From: Bostrychus sinensis
Lineage: Eukaryota > Chordata > Actinopteri > Gobiiformes > Eleotridae
Reading direction: 5' to 3'
DNA length: 64,000 bases
NCBI GenBank assembly: GCA_020698575.1
Contig: CM036252.1
Coordinates: forward strand, 25,993,206-26,057,205
Shown here one piece after another: positions 13,711 through 26,190 of the stretch. A model generated the notes under the pieces. It saw only the letters and a program-made list of their open reading frames with translations. It was not told where the DNA came from and did not search any database. The position numbers and the translations under genes are program-made. Each line of letters opens with the position of its first letter. Position 1 is the stretch's first letter.

Positions 13711-13857
13711 CTACATCTTTTTTAAATAGTATATAGTCCAGTCCTGAGCACTTAAGAGCATATGTTCATATGAGGCCACCTTGGCCAGCTCTGTGAACCA
13801 CTCCTGATAAGGTGGTTCACCTGTGTTCTTCCAGTAGCACATCAGGACTTGTTTCCC
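13711..13857 (-). pseudogene. LINE (L1/Tx1-like) ORF2 C-terminal remnant
   Basis: Read on the minus strand, 48 codons precede a TAG and include the words CYWKNTGEPPYQEWFTELA and SYEHMLLSAQDWTIYYLKKM. The pattern of 'YWK....PP...EW..EL...' followed by a W..I..YL ending is that of the extreme C-terminus of L1-group ORF2 proteins. Frame breaks are suspected upstream (13860-13960). The downstream A/T-rich stretch to about 13470 would be its 3' UTR. A dead copy. Confidence 0.6.
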
Positions 13858-13960
13858 ATTATTATACTAGTCTGAATAAAGTCAGCTGATGGATATTCTA
13901 ACAGCATCCAAAAGATGGTGCTCCAGCAAAAGCTAGCTTTTAAAATTTATTCTGTAGCTT

Positions 13961-16900
13961 AATTTAAGTCATAGGAATTCAGTGACTTTTATATTGTGGA
14001 CATCACTAGTGAAACCTAAATGCTCATACTTTTGTAGTGTAGCCTGATTTTTGCTAATGTCCAGTACCTGCTCACTGACAGCACACACATGTGGTCAGCA
14101 AGTTGCTATTGCTAAAGCTATTTTGTGGGCTCAAGCCATGCCAATTAAAATGTTTTGTGTTGATGACAAAATCTACATATAGCTCACGTTTACTCCAAAG
14201 ACTCCAAAATGCCTACCCTACTATTAAATCTGAGTAGTATTGTCTAAAAATACAGTACATGTATTACACAGCCATTTGGCACCAACATCATGTCTGGTGC
14301 CTTGCCTGCCACAGTAAGTCACCAGACATTATGACTAACTACATGATCTCCAGCACATCGGCCAGTTCCTTAGAAACAGCTCCATGGGGGAGTGTGAGCA
14401 GGACAGGTTGTGCCTGCGGACTACGGCGCACTACGGTGCATTACAGAGCACGTACAGCTCAGTGGATGTTTGGAGGCAGCCTCTCTGTGTGTCTCTGCCT
14501 TTTCTCTGGTAACCTCCCCTGGGACCCTGGAGGGAATCCCCCTCCCCACCAGCTGCTGGGCTCTGAGAGAGAAAAGACGGCAGCAGGCAACACACACATT
14601 TGGACAGACAGCTAAAAATATGATGATAACAACAGTCATGCATACTAAAATCCATTCATTTTTGATAACAAGCCACCATTGTTAGCCAATGCTACTTTGA
14701 TCAACGATGAATGTAATTTCTGTGGCAGTGTTACTACTGTTTATAATTTTGGAATTAACATTACTAACGTTACTAATAGTCTAGTCACCAATAGTGACAT
14801 CTGCACTTTAAAAAAAATAAACTGCCTAAACTAAGCACTGCCGGAGGAGAAGAGCATTCATATTTCTCTCACAAAGATTAGACTATTTCGTTTTTTTAAC
14901 TAAACATGTCAGCCTTTTTTACCTATTGTGTGTCATTTCACTCATGGACAACAGCATGTCCCCGCTGGGCTACTGTATGTGTTCACATGATTGAGAAAGA
15001 ATAGCTGTGTGGAAGTGTGAAACTGCATTGTCACAACTAGAACAACTATTTTGTAAGGTTTCCTAACTAGTTATTACCTTAATTTGAGTATGGAAGCTTT
15101 TGCATGTGGCCCGCCATTCTCTAATTTACACCACTGTAGTGCAAAAAAATCCATCCTTTCTCTGCTATTTCAACTTTTCATATTTTGTGTATCCTCCAAG
15201 AAACAAAATCCTACTATAGTGGAATTATAGCATTTCAAATATCTTAAAGTTTTCATTCAATATCCCCATTGTCTGAATTATTCCAACCCTTGAACCAAGA
15301 CTTTTCTGACATTCAGGCATTACATTAAAACATGTGCTGTCAAAGTGTGGGGCAATCCGGAAGTCTCTGAGAAGACTCCACTCATAGCAGAAGTGCAGAC
15401 AGAGTGAACAGGCAGGCCACATCCGCAGCACAGAGGAAATCAAACTCTCACACACACACACATAATACAGCAGAGTCAGACAGCCTTAGTTAATGACTGT
15501 GAGCAGATGTAAACAGCTGACAGCTCGGATAAGTCCATATGCTGGGCTCTGACTGCTCAATGCCACCATTAACCCCACACACAGTGGTATTGTCTTAACA
15601 GCAACCAGAGTGGACAGAGGCAGGAGGCTAATGGCTTTTCAATAGACAACTTCTTATTGGCAGTATTAATAAGAAATCTAGCAGCTTCCGCCACTGAATA
15701 TTCAAAGTTAAAAAGTCAACATTTTGAAAAACTGCATTGCAAAGCCAAAGCTATAGAGTAGATGCTATATCTATGTTAAAATTGATTGATGATGCCATTT
15801 GTTTTGATATAACTTCATAATGTTGCCATTTCATGTAAACATCCTAACAACAGTAGTAGCTAACAGTAGCATTTTACATTGGTGGCTTTAGCAGTGTGTC
15901 CCCTAATAATCTGTAATAATAATAATGTCAGTAAAAATAATCTTAAAAAATTTTAGTTTTTTTTTTTTTACTTACCACTAGCTTTATATTCATAACTTAC
16001 TCCTGACAGACGTTTTACTCGCTCATATTTTAAATGTAGAAATATCAGCTGATTTTTTTAACTTAATCTACAAAAATTACTTAGTAACTAAAAATGACTT
16101 ATGTTGGAAGGAAATGGAAAACTCCTTTTACCGAGAAATGTTGTATTGCCAAGGCATTATTCTGCGAACATACTGTATGTCAAAATGTTATCTTAGCAAG
16201 TCATTGGTTAGCATATGTTTCTCAATATCCTGGCTTACTTTAGCTTTGTTCCATCACAATAGCACCTACCAACTACAATATCAAGCAGTGCCACAGGGTC
16301 AACTGTTCGAGAACAATACCAACTGCTCAATGCCCAGAAACCAGAGGTTAGAAACACAATGAGTATCAGCCTAACAGCATGTTCCTTTAGGCCTGTCAAT
16401 GCACCTGCTCTAGTCAAAGCTGAGTTAGCCCTTTGTCTTTCTAATATTAATAATCATATACACATTGCCTCTGGCTGTGCAGCATAGAAGGTAGAATGGC
16501 AGCTATGCATAACAGCAGTTCATGCTGGTGTTCTCCAATAACCCCTTTGGGACTGTGGCTGAAAACCATACCTTGAATAAATGCTGCCTCTAATGTGCTA
16601 AATACTTTGTCACATTGAGTACATTTCATCTCACTATAGTTGTACTCTATTTGCACTAGTTCATGCTTTGTCAGCTTGTGAAATTAGGAAGGCTACATAT
16701 TTTAATAATCTCGAGGTTGATGCATTTAAAAGACTCCTCTGAGAAAAGCAATAGCCATTTTCATATTTCACCTGACAGCATTCATTCTGTCTTTTATGAA
16801 ACTAATCACATTGCACTAATCACATCTTGCATACAATGACTAATAATTTCTTTACATTAGACTTTATATTTCTTTAAATGTAAATGTCTCACCACTTTAT

Positions 16901-17458
16901 GTCCAAGTTGCCACTGTCACTTATCACTGCGATGGGCCTGATCCAGGAGGCAACCATCACAAATTAGCATGGGGATGAATTGGACAGCTGAAACTGATGG
17001 TAAAAAGTATCTGCTGCCATTTTGCCCAGTGGTTCCAAATCACTGTTTCTACCTTGGCCCACTGCAGACCGGAAACACCCCACAAGAGCTGCGCTTTTGG
17101 AGATGCATTAATGACAAAGGCCATTACAATTTGGCTCTTGTCAAACTCGCTCAAATCCGTATGCTTGTCCCTTTTTCCTATTTCTAACACATCAACTTTG
17201 AGGACAAAATGTTTACTTGCTGCCTAATATATTTCACCCACTAACAGATGCTATGATGTATTAATCACTTTACTTGTCAGTGGTCATAATGTTATGGCTG
17301 ATCAAACTAGATCATTTCTAAAAATGAAGTTTTGGGCATACAAGTCTATGATGCAGAAAAATCCTTAACTGTTAATGATTTTATAGCAAATGCCCACTGG
17401 AAAAACAGGCCTCACTGTAAAGGATTATACAGAACCACAACATGGAAACATTCCACTT
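13961..17458. other. Intronic sequence, no gene recognised
   Basis: No recognisable exons. There is a short (AC)n tract near 15450. Open frames around 14259-14685 overlap on both strands and look like composition effects. Confidence 0.55.

Positions 17459-17484
<26 letters not shown>
17459..17484. repeat. (CA)n microsatellite
   Basis: About 13 AC dinucleotides in a row. Confidence 0.95.
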
Positions 17485-17489
<5 letters not shown>

Positions 17490-17835
17490 TGCGCCTCTTC
17501 AGCTCATTCATTATTTCTCACACTCAGCTGCAGCATAGTGCTCAACAACATATCCACATCCCAGAGGTCACAGCAACACGGCCTGGACATCACTGTAATA
17601 ACTTCATTACAATGACCGCTGCTGCCTGCTACACAAACTACACGGGGCCCCTGTCCGCAGCTTCAACCCTTTTCAATAAAGTACAATTCAATATGTGGCT
17701 TATTACCACTGGGGCAGCGCTAGTCACATCTAAGGCAGCTTAGCTGTATATTGTTATTAATAAAAGATACTGTTATTGTTAGCTATGAGTGTATTTTAGC
17801 TGCCAAAAAAATCCAAAAACTCTATCCAGAAAACC

Positions 17836-17905
17836 CTTTATAGCTCAGTGGTTCAAGCATTTACCCCTGAACTAGATGATCCCAGGTTCTGATCTAGGTC
17901 TGAGC
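17836..17905 (+). repeat. tRNA-derived SINE-like head (pol III box A and box B)
   Basis: TAGCTCAGTGG at 17841-17851 matches the tRNA box A consensus, and GGTTCTGATCT at 17885-17895 is a slightly diverged box B. The spacing of about 44 bases is that of a tRNA internal promoter. The acceptor stem does not pair well enough for a working tRNA, so this looks like a tRNA-derived SINE head or tRNA pseudogene. Confidence 0.5.
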
Positions 17906-18399
17906 TCTTCTAGTGATGATAAGTCTACATTATTACAGTAGGTTGCATGCAATTTACCTGCAATCAAAGTATGTGTTGACATAGGATTCAGTGCATCCTA
18001 GTAAATTATTTGCAATCCATCTATAATGTAAGCAGTGCTCTCTGGTTTATAGATTGAAATGTTCTCAGGTGAGACAGATTAAGCAAACATCTCTAATGAA
18101 AAGGATAGGGTCTGCTCTTGTGGATGTGCAAACGGGTTTTACAAGAGTTTCATCATCACAGCTGGCTGCACAAAATGGGCGTGAATTTCAAACTGTTAGG
18201 AAAGTCACACAAAAAATGAGGCATGCCAATCACGCAGTGGCTTTGACCAATGCTGACATGTGACAGAATAGTTGTCATCAAGTTTCTGCTGATCAGCTCA
18301 CAGATTTTGGTACACTAACCAGAGTTGTCAACAGAATAGGGTGCACACATTGCGATTAGTGACAACCCCTGATTAGGGCAGCTTGACAGTGACAATATT

Positions 18400-18513
18400 T
18401 ATACATAGTTCAATAATTTTCACAAGCTATAGACTAAATTATACAGAGCTGTAGACTAAATTATACATAGTTCCCTAATGAAATTCGCAATCTATAGACT
18501 TAATTATACATAG
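18400..18513. repeat. Imperfect tandem repeat (about 43-bp unit)
   Basis: Units starting TATACATAGTTC and running through a CTATAGACTAAAT-type word recur about 2.5 times, with one shortened unit (near 18437-18458) in the middle. Confidence 0.75.
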
Positions 18514-21500
18514 TTCCTCAAATCCCACGCTAGCTGAATTTCACCAATGCTATCATTATCTTTTGCAGCTAGAAGGGAATGTCCAGTAAAACACTTGAAA
18601 ATGTTTATCTAATAAACGTGATGTAAAAATTGTGTCTACAAATTTACAGAAAAGTAATTTTTAGATAATAGTTAACACAGATACAGCTATACAAATATGG
18701 CTTTCAAATATTAGCACACACATCTGGTGGTCAGTTCCAGAGTTGGCTTATTAAAGAAGATATGCACTTTACTAATAATAATGCTTGTCCAGTATAACAT
18801 AAGAATTCACTGACTTTTATCATGTAGCCTTTTGCTAATGCAATGCTAATTTCTCCTATAATATTGCAGCTAAAAATAAGAAAATCTTTATTAGTCCCTC
18901 AGTGGGGAAATTGCATTGTATCAATATCAATATTCTCTACCTATTCACAGACATTAAAACACATTTGGTGGCCAGTTACCACAGCAGTTATGTTTTATGC
19001 ACAAATTGCAACTTTGCGTGGCTGGTGCCAATCCACTGAAAATATATTGCTTAATTAACTAATTTCACACACAAGCTAACCACTAAAAAGGCCTATATTC
19101 TTGATAAGCTTCTCTTGCAAACGCAACGGCTGACATCACATTTTATCAGTCTGTTCCTTTTTTGCAGTCAGCGGCCCATACATCATCCACATAAAGCCTG
19201 CTTGTTCTCAAAGCATTTGCCCCGTGGTGTGTATCCATCAAAAGCAAAGCCAGAGCCACTGTACGACAACACACACGCCCCAGTCCAAAAGGTGCACGGC
19301 CGGCTCACAATGGCCCGGCTTTGTTCAGACCGCAGCCCTGGGAGCGACCGGGAAACACTGAGCAAGTGTGTAGATGTGTACATGTGTGTAAACCTTTGAC
19401 CTTCCTGAGGGAAACTGCTCTGTGAGGGGGAAGGAGGAGGACGAGGGGGGCTGATGTTATCATAAAGAGACTGGCCCCTCAGCGACCTAGTGTTATCCCA
19501 GTTCAACCACAGCATTCATCTTCCCCTGAGCGGACCCGGCGCAGTGTGCTCTAGATAAGATGCTTCAGAGTTAAGTAAACATTAAGAAATACTGGCTTTT
19601 TACAATGATTTTTCAATGGAGGCTAGCAGGCTACTACTGTATTTTTGACTGACCTACAAACCTACCTTTTCAGAATGGCAGGATGATTTTGTGGCCTGCT
19701 TTTCTCCAAGAGAAGTTAGTAACAGACACATGACCTAGGCCAGATGATGCTCTTAACATTGCAGAAAAATTATGATGTCGTATTGTGCTGTAGCAGTAAC
19801 ACAAATTGCATGAGTGTGATAAATAGCCTAGATTCTCAAGTATGCAAACTAGCCATGTGCAGTTACAACCCAGCCACAACTGCACCCAACATCAGAAAAG
19901 AGGCTGCTCTGCTGTGTAAGAAGACATTTATTGTGAATAAACAGTTTTCTATTACTTTCTCCAGCAGCCATTAATCATTTTTGGGGGGGTTTGAACAACA
20001 TACACAGCATACTGACTCTGTATCGACACAATTTGAAAAAAATCTCCTACAACTAATCAGAGAAAGTCCACCCTATTTTAGACAATCGGTTATGATTCCT
20101 ACTTTGCTAAGAACATGAATGGACCTGACTATAAAATGTATAAAACTTATTTTGACTTATTCACTCAGTATATTTTATAAGTTATTTACATTTCTGACAT
20201 AGTTTCATCCATACAGTTATATAATGTACTTAAAGTTCACATTTGGGCCTGTTATACAGTACATTCCAAGCCTTGAGAGTGATACAGCAGATTCTCACAG
20301 CTGCAGAATCGATAAAGTCAGGAAGTATGCCATATATCATCACTGTAATCCCATTAAATAAGTACTTACAAAGCTGGACTATTGCTGCGATGGATGTGGC
20401 TGACCACCCCACTGCTTCTCCTAACCTTGCACTTTTCTTTTCGGACACCTCTCTTCTTCAGATCCGCTATCTAAAGCTAATTATTCTCAGGAATGATGTA
20501 AAGCTCTTTGTTTCCTTCAAGCTCCAGTGGGCTCCTCACATTGTGTAAGCAGAAAAGGGGGGTTTGTCTACAGTAATCTGAGATATCAATTCAGCTAACT
20601 GACATTTATTTGTGTAGCACTTTAAACAAACACAAAAAATACATAAAATAAAAAATCCACTGAGCAAAAGCAAGCGGCCAGGATGTATTTGATCTCTGAC
20701 AACATATCTACAACTAACAGATTTCAGAGCTAACTCTAAGTCCAATTAGCTGATATTAGCTGATAGCTCAGTTACTGGCGACACCACAAAGAGCCTATAC
20801 ACTCATAATAATAGGGTAGACCAGAGCTGTTAATGGCTTTAAAAAACAAACATTAAAAGCTGTAATTAAGTCAGTGGTGAACAGAGGTCATGTGATTGTA
20901 TCTCAAAGAGCAAGAGGAGTATTATGAGGAGTACTTTTAAGCTCCTTTCAATGATGATATTGCTTGGAATTTTTAAAACCAGCCTTGTCTATGTCACACA
21001 TAGAGTATAAAGCAAAGGTAATAAACAATATAGAAGTTGCCAAGCATCGCCAGATTGTCTGTTCTAGATTTAGTTTGATCGAAACATTTGAGTGAACTTC
21101 AAATTAATACCAGATAGGCGATTGGTTACCACAGTAACCACCCAACACAAGATAATTTAATTCAATTAGGAGCATGCCACATTGTTTTCATAGTAACAGC
21201 AATGCTTGATGGTTCTTGGTTCATCATCAACCTTAAACACGCCCATAACTGCCAGTACTGTCACAACATTGGTCCAAATGAGCCCTTATTCCGTGAAAAT
21301 CACACGACCTTTGAGGAGGAAAATATTGTTTCTGCAAGTCGGCAAACTCACAAATCCATTGTGAATCCGGCTGCTAGATAGGAGAATGTATGGTATAGAA
21401 ACATTATTGAGTGAAATCAAAACATAGACCACACTCGCTTCCTGGCTTTTTAGTAAAAACAAGCCATACTGCCTGTATTTGCAATTCACAATTCCTATTC

Positions 21501-24334
21501 AGACAAAGTGGAGGGTAAAAAGACAAACATTGCGGCAAATTTAAAAAAAAAAAAAAAAAGGCTTAGGATAAACTGGTTAATGACAACACTACAAGTGTAT
21601 TGCTATGAAATACAATAGGTACCCTTCCTGATGAAATGAAACTAAGGAGAGGCTACCTGAAGAATAGGCTGACACACTGGTGAATCAGGAGAACTGTCAC
21701 CACCCACACGCACGTAGGTAAAAGCATGGAGAGGTTCATTACTTCAATTGTAGACATTAGCAAAATATGGCCTGAATGCTCTACAGACATGTAATCAGCT
21801 CAAAATGTCTACCATCGAGCCAGGGAAGAGTCAGGGCTAGAATTAGAGCAGAGTGAATAACCATTGAATCAGCGTGTGCCACTGGGAATAGGTGATGTCA
21901 GCACCAGGAGACAGCCCAAATATATTCTGTCTGTCACTACATGGACTGGAATCTGTCGCCTCAGCTCACTGCGCACAACAACGGGAATTTATAAGGTTTC
22001 TGTGTTGTATTTTAAGAAACTAAATATGGCCAGGCTTTGATACTGTATGCAGTGAAGATTAGATCACAGTTCTGCTATGAGGAAGAAATGGCAGTGAATG
22101 ATTGTGATCCAGACAGAGATTCATATTTCAAATCGGAATAATGTCAGTTTTTTGAAGCTGTTTACAAGAACAATGATAATGTTTCAAAGACATATAATGT
22201 TTTCTTAATTTTCAATGACTTTCTAGTAGTAACAGTCAATTGTGACTTTGTGTGTGTGTATGTTTCAGAATTTTCTTGGACATGTATGGAATATTAATTA
22301 ACAGTGAAAGAGGTTAGACTTTGCCATGGCCTACCTTCTTGTATAATCTGTTCTATTTATTTAAAAAATACCATGGAAAATACCCTGATATTAAGGCAAA
22401 TGCCACCCTCACATTACATAAAATGTAAAGGTCTTCTGTCTCATTTTTATGTGTTACAAATAAAATGAGAAGATTCCTCTTGGCTCGTCCTTTTCTTTCA
22501 AGGACCCGCACAGCAAATCATTCAAAGTTACACTTTTTTTCCACTTTAATGGGGCTTGGGACTAGCACAAAGTGTGGCTACATTTTTTAGCTCCACAGCC
22601 GGGACTTAAAACCCAGACTTCCCGCACCAACAAACCACTTCACTAACAGAAGGCTACTTCCAAAACATATCTACACTGTCTAATTGTAACAGTTGTAAAA
22701 GCAAAAAAATAAAAATAAAAATCAAGCAATACTGTAAATCCAAGTAAATCTAAGTAGTTATTCTTACATTTTAGAAGATGCCCAAGATGGGCTCTGCTCT
22801 GGAAATAACCAGTTCTCATGCTCTTTTTTCCTTTGTCCAAACTTCCAACAGGTATCAACGCAAAAGAACACACAGCATCGTCCAAATAATATGGAATATC
22901 AATTATAGGTACATAAAACCCAGAAAATTATACAGAAGCAGACATCTTTTAGCTCCAGCCAACAACGAACCAGTCATATCAAAATTTTTAAATAATCACA
23001 TTAATTTTAAAGATACTGACTGAATTTTAAAAATAGTATGGTCAAAAATAACACCACTCGACCTCTGTCACAGATGTCTAAAACCTTTGAATCCCACCTC
23101 AAAAGATTCTTGGAAGCCATTAAACACTTCCTGTAGAATTCCTGAAACTCCTCATGGAAGAGCCCCAAAACAGTTAAAAACACCACAGCCTCAGTGCTAA
23201 TTGACTAGCCTAATCAAATTCAGCAAGCTTATGCCTATGGATAAACACGTTCTAATCAAGCTACCATTAGCATAGGTATGAAATATCACGGCCATTAGCA
23301 TAGGGTTACCAACTGGCAGGTGTCTGTGTGTTTATATACTAATGCGTTCAAGACCTGCTTCATCCCACAAGGCCAATACCTAGCATGATCTGAGCAGATG
23401 GCCACAATTACCAGAGCCTAGAAAAAGGAGCATAAGTAGATGGGGGGTGTTTCTTTAAAACGCAAGTGTGTCCGGATTGATTTCTGCAACCTGGGGTAAT
23501 GGGGTAATCCTCTTGTCAGCAAGGAAAGGCCGAGGTAGTTCCCTTTTTGCACTGTAGAGATCTTCACTCCAGATATGATCTATTGGCTTCCTGTGCAAGC
23601 AAACTAATAGAGATTAAGTGGCATATAATCAGGAAATTGCTTGGTGAGAGGGTGCCATGTTGTTTCGTCAAGCCTGTCATTCAAAGAAATATGTAAAACA
23701 ATAAAGTTATACTAATAGAAAAGTGCTAAGTAAAAAAAAAAAAGCAAGAGAAATGCTTTGTCCTAAAATACCACCTCTTTCTAGATTATTCAACAGACTA
23801 GCACTTTTCTCTCATTTTAAAAATAGTCTCTGTTTAGGAAGAGGAACTTGAAAATGTGACGTTTTTTCGTGGAAGTCCTCTTTACAAACGAGCTAAAGTG
23901 ATCTCAGCTCGGTAAAGCTTATTTTAAGAGAGCTAAGTGTTCAGAGAAAGTCTGGTTAGATTAGGAAAGTATATAATCATCCATCCTGACTAGCATAAAG
24001 TTCATGGTGGGGAAAGTACGTAGTGAGCTATAGGATTAGCCACTTTTACACTTCACCAGTATAACTATATTTTTATGATATAAACCTGCAATGCTGGGAG
24101 GTGCCCTGAACGATTTAAAACGATGTAAAGTCCTTCAAATCCACAATATAAAGTTGTGACATATATCCGTGAAGCCCCAGAGTCGGATATGAGCAGTGTT
24201 GTGAAACGTGGGCCGAGAAGAGGGCGTGCGTTCCCGTTAGAAGAAAGAAGCAGGTGGCGATAAAACAAAAGGCTGATTTCACAAGAACCGCGTGCCTGTT
24301 TAAGTGAGAGAAAAGCAGTAGAAAGCTGACCGAC
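18514..24334. other. Intronic sequence up to the LRCH exon 1 donor, no gene recognised
   Basis: Mostly AT-rich unique-looking sequence. A fragment near 18885-18925 (tttattagtccctcagtggg) resembles the tail of a dispersed fish LINE. Another near 22555-22640 on the minus strand resembles a tRNA-derived SINE head with a GGGTTTTAAGTCCC box B-like block. A run of 18 A occurs at about 21542. No exon recognised. Confidence 0.5.
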
Positions 24335-24506
24335 CTGCATGTGTGATGTCGGACAGGTCATAGTTCCTGGCGCTTCGGGGAAACTCCTTCAGTTTGCGGT
24401 TGGTCAAGTTGAGAGCCCCGCTCGCAGCAGCCTCCTCCAGCGCCTTCTCCACGCTCCGGCTGGCCGCTACAGTGGCCGGCAGCTGGGCTCCATCCCCAGC
24501 AGCCAT
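24335..24506 (-). CDS. lrch4: LRCH-family gene, coding exon 1 with start codon
   Basis: The ATG at 24506-24504 opens 57 codons plus one base, ending at a GT donor (gtcggt, from 24334). The peptide begins MAAGDGAQLPATVAASRSVE and continues with an ALEEA..SGALNLTNRKLKEFPR segment and YDLSDITHA. This is the conserved N-terminus of LRCH proteins just before the first LRR; the YDLSDIT wording fits LRCH4 better than LRCH1 (HDLSDTV) or LRCH2/3 (DLTDTT), as recalled. The reading frame stays open further upstream, but no in-frame ATG is seen there, and MAAG.. matches the usual LRCH4-type start. The start context is not ideal (T at -3, G at +4). I am confident of the family, less so of the paralogue. 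The gene is divergent from h2az1, about 9.4 kb away. Confidence 0.88.
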
Positions 24507-24720
24507 CAAACGCACCGCTCTACCTCCTCTTTTACTTTCTTTCAAACGTCCGCTCCACTTTCATGCCCCGTGGGTGCGTTCAGGCTCCACAGCGAGTCCT
24601 GCCGCGGCGAACTTGTTGAAAAGAGTAAAGGTAAATCCGAGAAAAAGCTCTTCGTAGGTGAGTAGTGACTGCCTGGCGCACACAACGGGAGAGCTCGCTC
24701 GCTTCCACTAATAATAACCG
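24507..24720 (-). promoter_or_regulatory. CpG-rich 5' UTR / promoter region of the LRCH gene
   Basis: The sequence just upstream of the exon 1 ATG is distinctly richer in G+C and CpG than the surrounding AT-rich DNA, continuing the composition of exon 1. This is the expected composition of a housekeeping-type vertebrate promoter. No TATA box is evident. The transcription start cannot be fixed from sequence. Small open frames on the plus strand here look like shadows of the CpG-rich composition. Confidence 0.5.
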
Positions 24721-25057
24721 AGAGAGGTTCAAGCTGTCAATCTTTCAGGAAGTTGCGTCAAGTATGCACCTTTTACAACAGGTTTACAGGAAAACTATGA
24801 GCTCTCTACAAAGTAAAAGCCCAAATGACAAGACTAATTTAAACGAAATGGTAAAATTTGCATTTTACTTTTTCTTTTATTCAGTTTGATTTTATTTGTC
24901 CTTTATTTACCCAGCTGGACACTTACAAACCATTCCATTCATTTATTCATCAATGCTGACCTGACCAAAAGGTAAATATAGGACAAAAAAATATAAAAAT
25001 ATGTATTTTTACTTTTCATAATAGTAGTTTACAGTATGTAAAAATGGTGTTGTTCAA

Positions 25058-25092
25058 CACAGTGGTTAGTACTTTTGTCTCACAGCAAATGG
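25058..25092 (+). repeat. SINE/L2-type fragment beside a microsatellite
   Basis: The CACAGTGGTTAG...TCTCACAGCAAATGG wording is typical of fish L2/tRNA-SINE dispersed repeats. It is cut short just before the adjacent (TG)n run. Confidence 0.45.
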
Positions 25093-25098
25093 TTTTCG

Positions 25099-25103
<5 letters not shown>

Positions 25104-25160
<57 letters not shown>
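25104..25160. repeat. (TG)n microsatellite
   Basis: About 28 uninterrupted TG dinucleotides. Confidence 0.97.
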
Positions 25161-25161
<1 letters not shown>

Positions 25162-25219
25162 TACAAATAGGTAAATTGTGTCAGTCCTGTCTGCCACTAT
25201 TGTTGTGTACTGTTATATT

Positions 25220-25570
25220 ATATGATGCCTTTGTGGTATCGAAAGAAAAGTTACGATACTATCAGGAAAAAAAACATGTATTTGATCCCTAGTTTCAATA
25301 CCAAGTGGGACATTTAATGTTACTTTGCAGATTAATATAAATCAAAAAACAAAATAAATCATGCAAACTACTGGTTTTCACTTATAGCTAAAAACTGTGC
25401 TCCAAAAATTGGTCTTTTATTTATTCATTATTATTGTGTTTTATGATTGTAGAAGATGAATTAGCACACCATAGGTATCAGAAAAAGTATCGCTCAGGTA
25501 CCGGTATCGAAAACCAGGTATTGTTTAAGTACTGGTATAGCAAAAATCTGAACAGTACCCAGCACTACCA
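25220..25570. repeat. Degraded MITE-like repeat with GGTATCGA/TACCGGTA words
   Basis: Multiple 'ggtatcga', 'ggtaccggtatcgaaaacc' and 'agtactggtat' words are concentrated here, and the right side ends in CAGTACCCAGCAC. This composition is typical of a dispersed fish DNA-transposon relic. A clean left terminus could not be identified. Confidence 0.4.
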
Positions 25571-25589
25571 CTAACTGGCTACTGTCAAG

Positions 25590-25680
25590 CAGGTGCCCCG
25601 CCTAGGGCCCATAGTTGCTGGGATGGGCTCCAGTCACCCTAACAGGATTTAGCAGTGAAGAGGAAGAAGATGAACAGATG
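25590..25680 (+). repeat. L2/V-SINE-type LINE tail
   Basis: Contains a CCCGCCTAGGGCCCATAG block followed by TGGGATGGGCTCCAGTCACC and an AGGATTTAGCAG end. This matches the conserved 3' tail shared by fish L2 LINEs and their SINE partners. Confidence 0.65.
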
Positions 25681-26029
25681 GCAAAATGTTATAGGTATAC
25701 AAACTGGTGACCCAACCTTTCTTGCAGCCTACAACTAAAAATAAAATCAATATTCAGCCCTTGCTTATTTTTACCTTATAGTTACCTTGATTGTTAAGTA
25801 GAACTAATTTATAAAAGCATTTCATGATCCATTCATCGGCCTTCACTAGTGGTGATTATTATACTTTTAAATGAGAACATTTAAAAGTATTTATTAGAAT
25901 ACTAGCCATTAACAAAATCATCACAAATAGTATTTTATGCTCACCTATAGAAGCCTAACAAAAAATGATTCTGTTCCTTTTCACATTTTAAACCCAGAAT
26001 TTAAGACTACTATTATTTTGGTAGTTACA

Positions 26030-26190
26030 AACGGAAGCAGTATACATCCGCCTGCTTGTGCGCTGCCTTCTTTTCGCGGGGGTTTCTTTTGAGACGGGTG
26101 CAGCTCGTGGTGCAGCTCTCAGCGGAGGGAGCGGCTGGCGGGGGCGTGGTCACGGGCAGGGGGCGGGGTGTTAATGCTCATTAAAGCGGT
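26030..26190. other. GC-rich patch in otherwise AT-rich intergenic DNA
   Basis: The segment is CpG-rich and contains GGGGGCGTGGTCACGGGCAG and a second GGGGCGGGG GC-box-like motif. It lies about 1.5 kb upstream of the LRCH start and could be a distal regulatory element, an unannotated promoter, or part of a GC-rich transposon. No coding frame recognised. Confidence 0.3.

Larger units (their letters stand above)
52..24334 (-). other. lrch4: Intron 1 of the LRCH gene (about 24.3 kb)
   Basis: The interval lies between the GT donor at 24334-24333 and the CAG acceptor at 54-52 on the minus strand. It holds the repeats listed separately. I found no further exon in it: the many short open frames have no recognisable domain and no consistent splice-site framing. 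A long first intron between the N-terminal exon and the first LRR exon is plausible for this family, and the exact codon phase match supports joining the two exons. Confidence 0.75.

Noticed and set aside
24339..24665. 108-codon plus-strand frame over the LRCH first exon
   Set aside because: It is the antisense shadow of the real minus-strand exon in CpG-rich sequence, with no domain.
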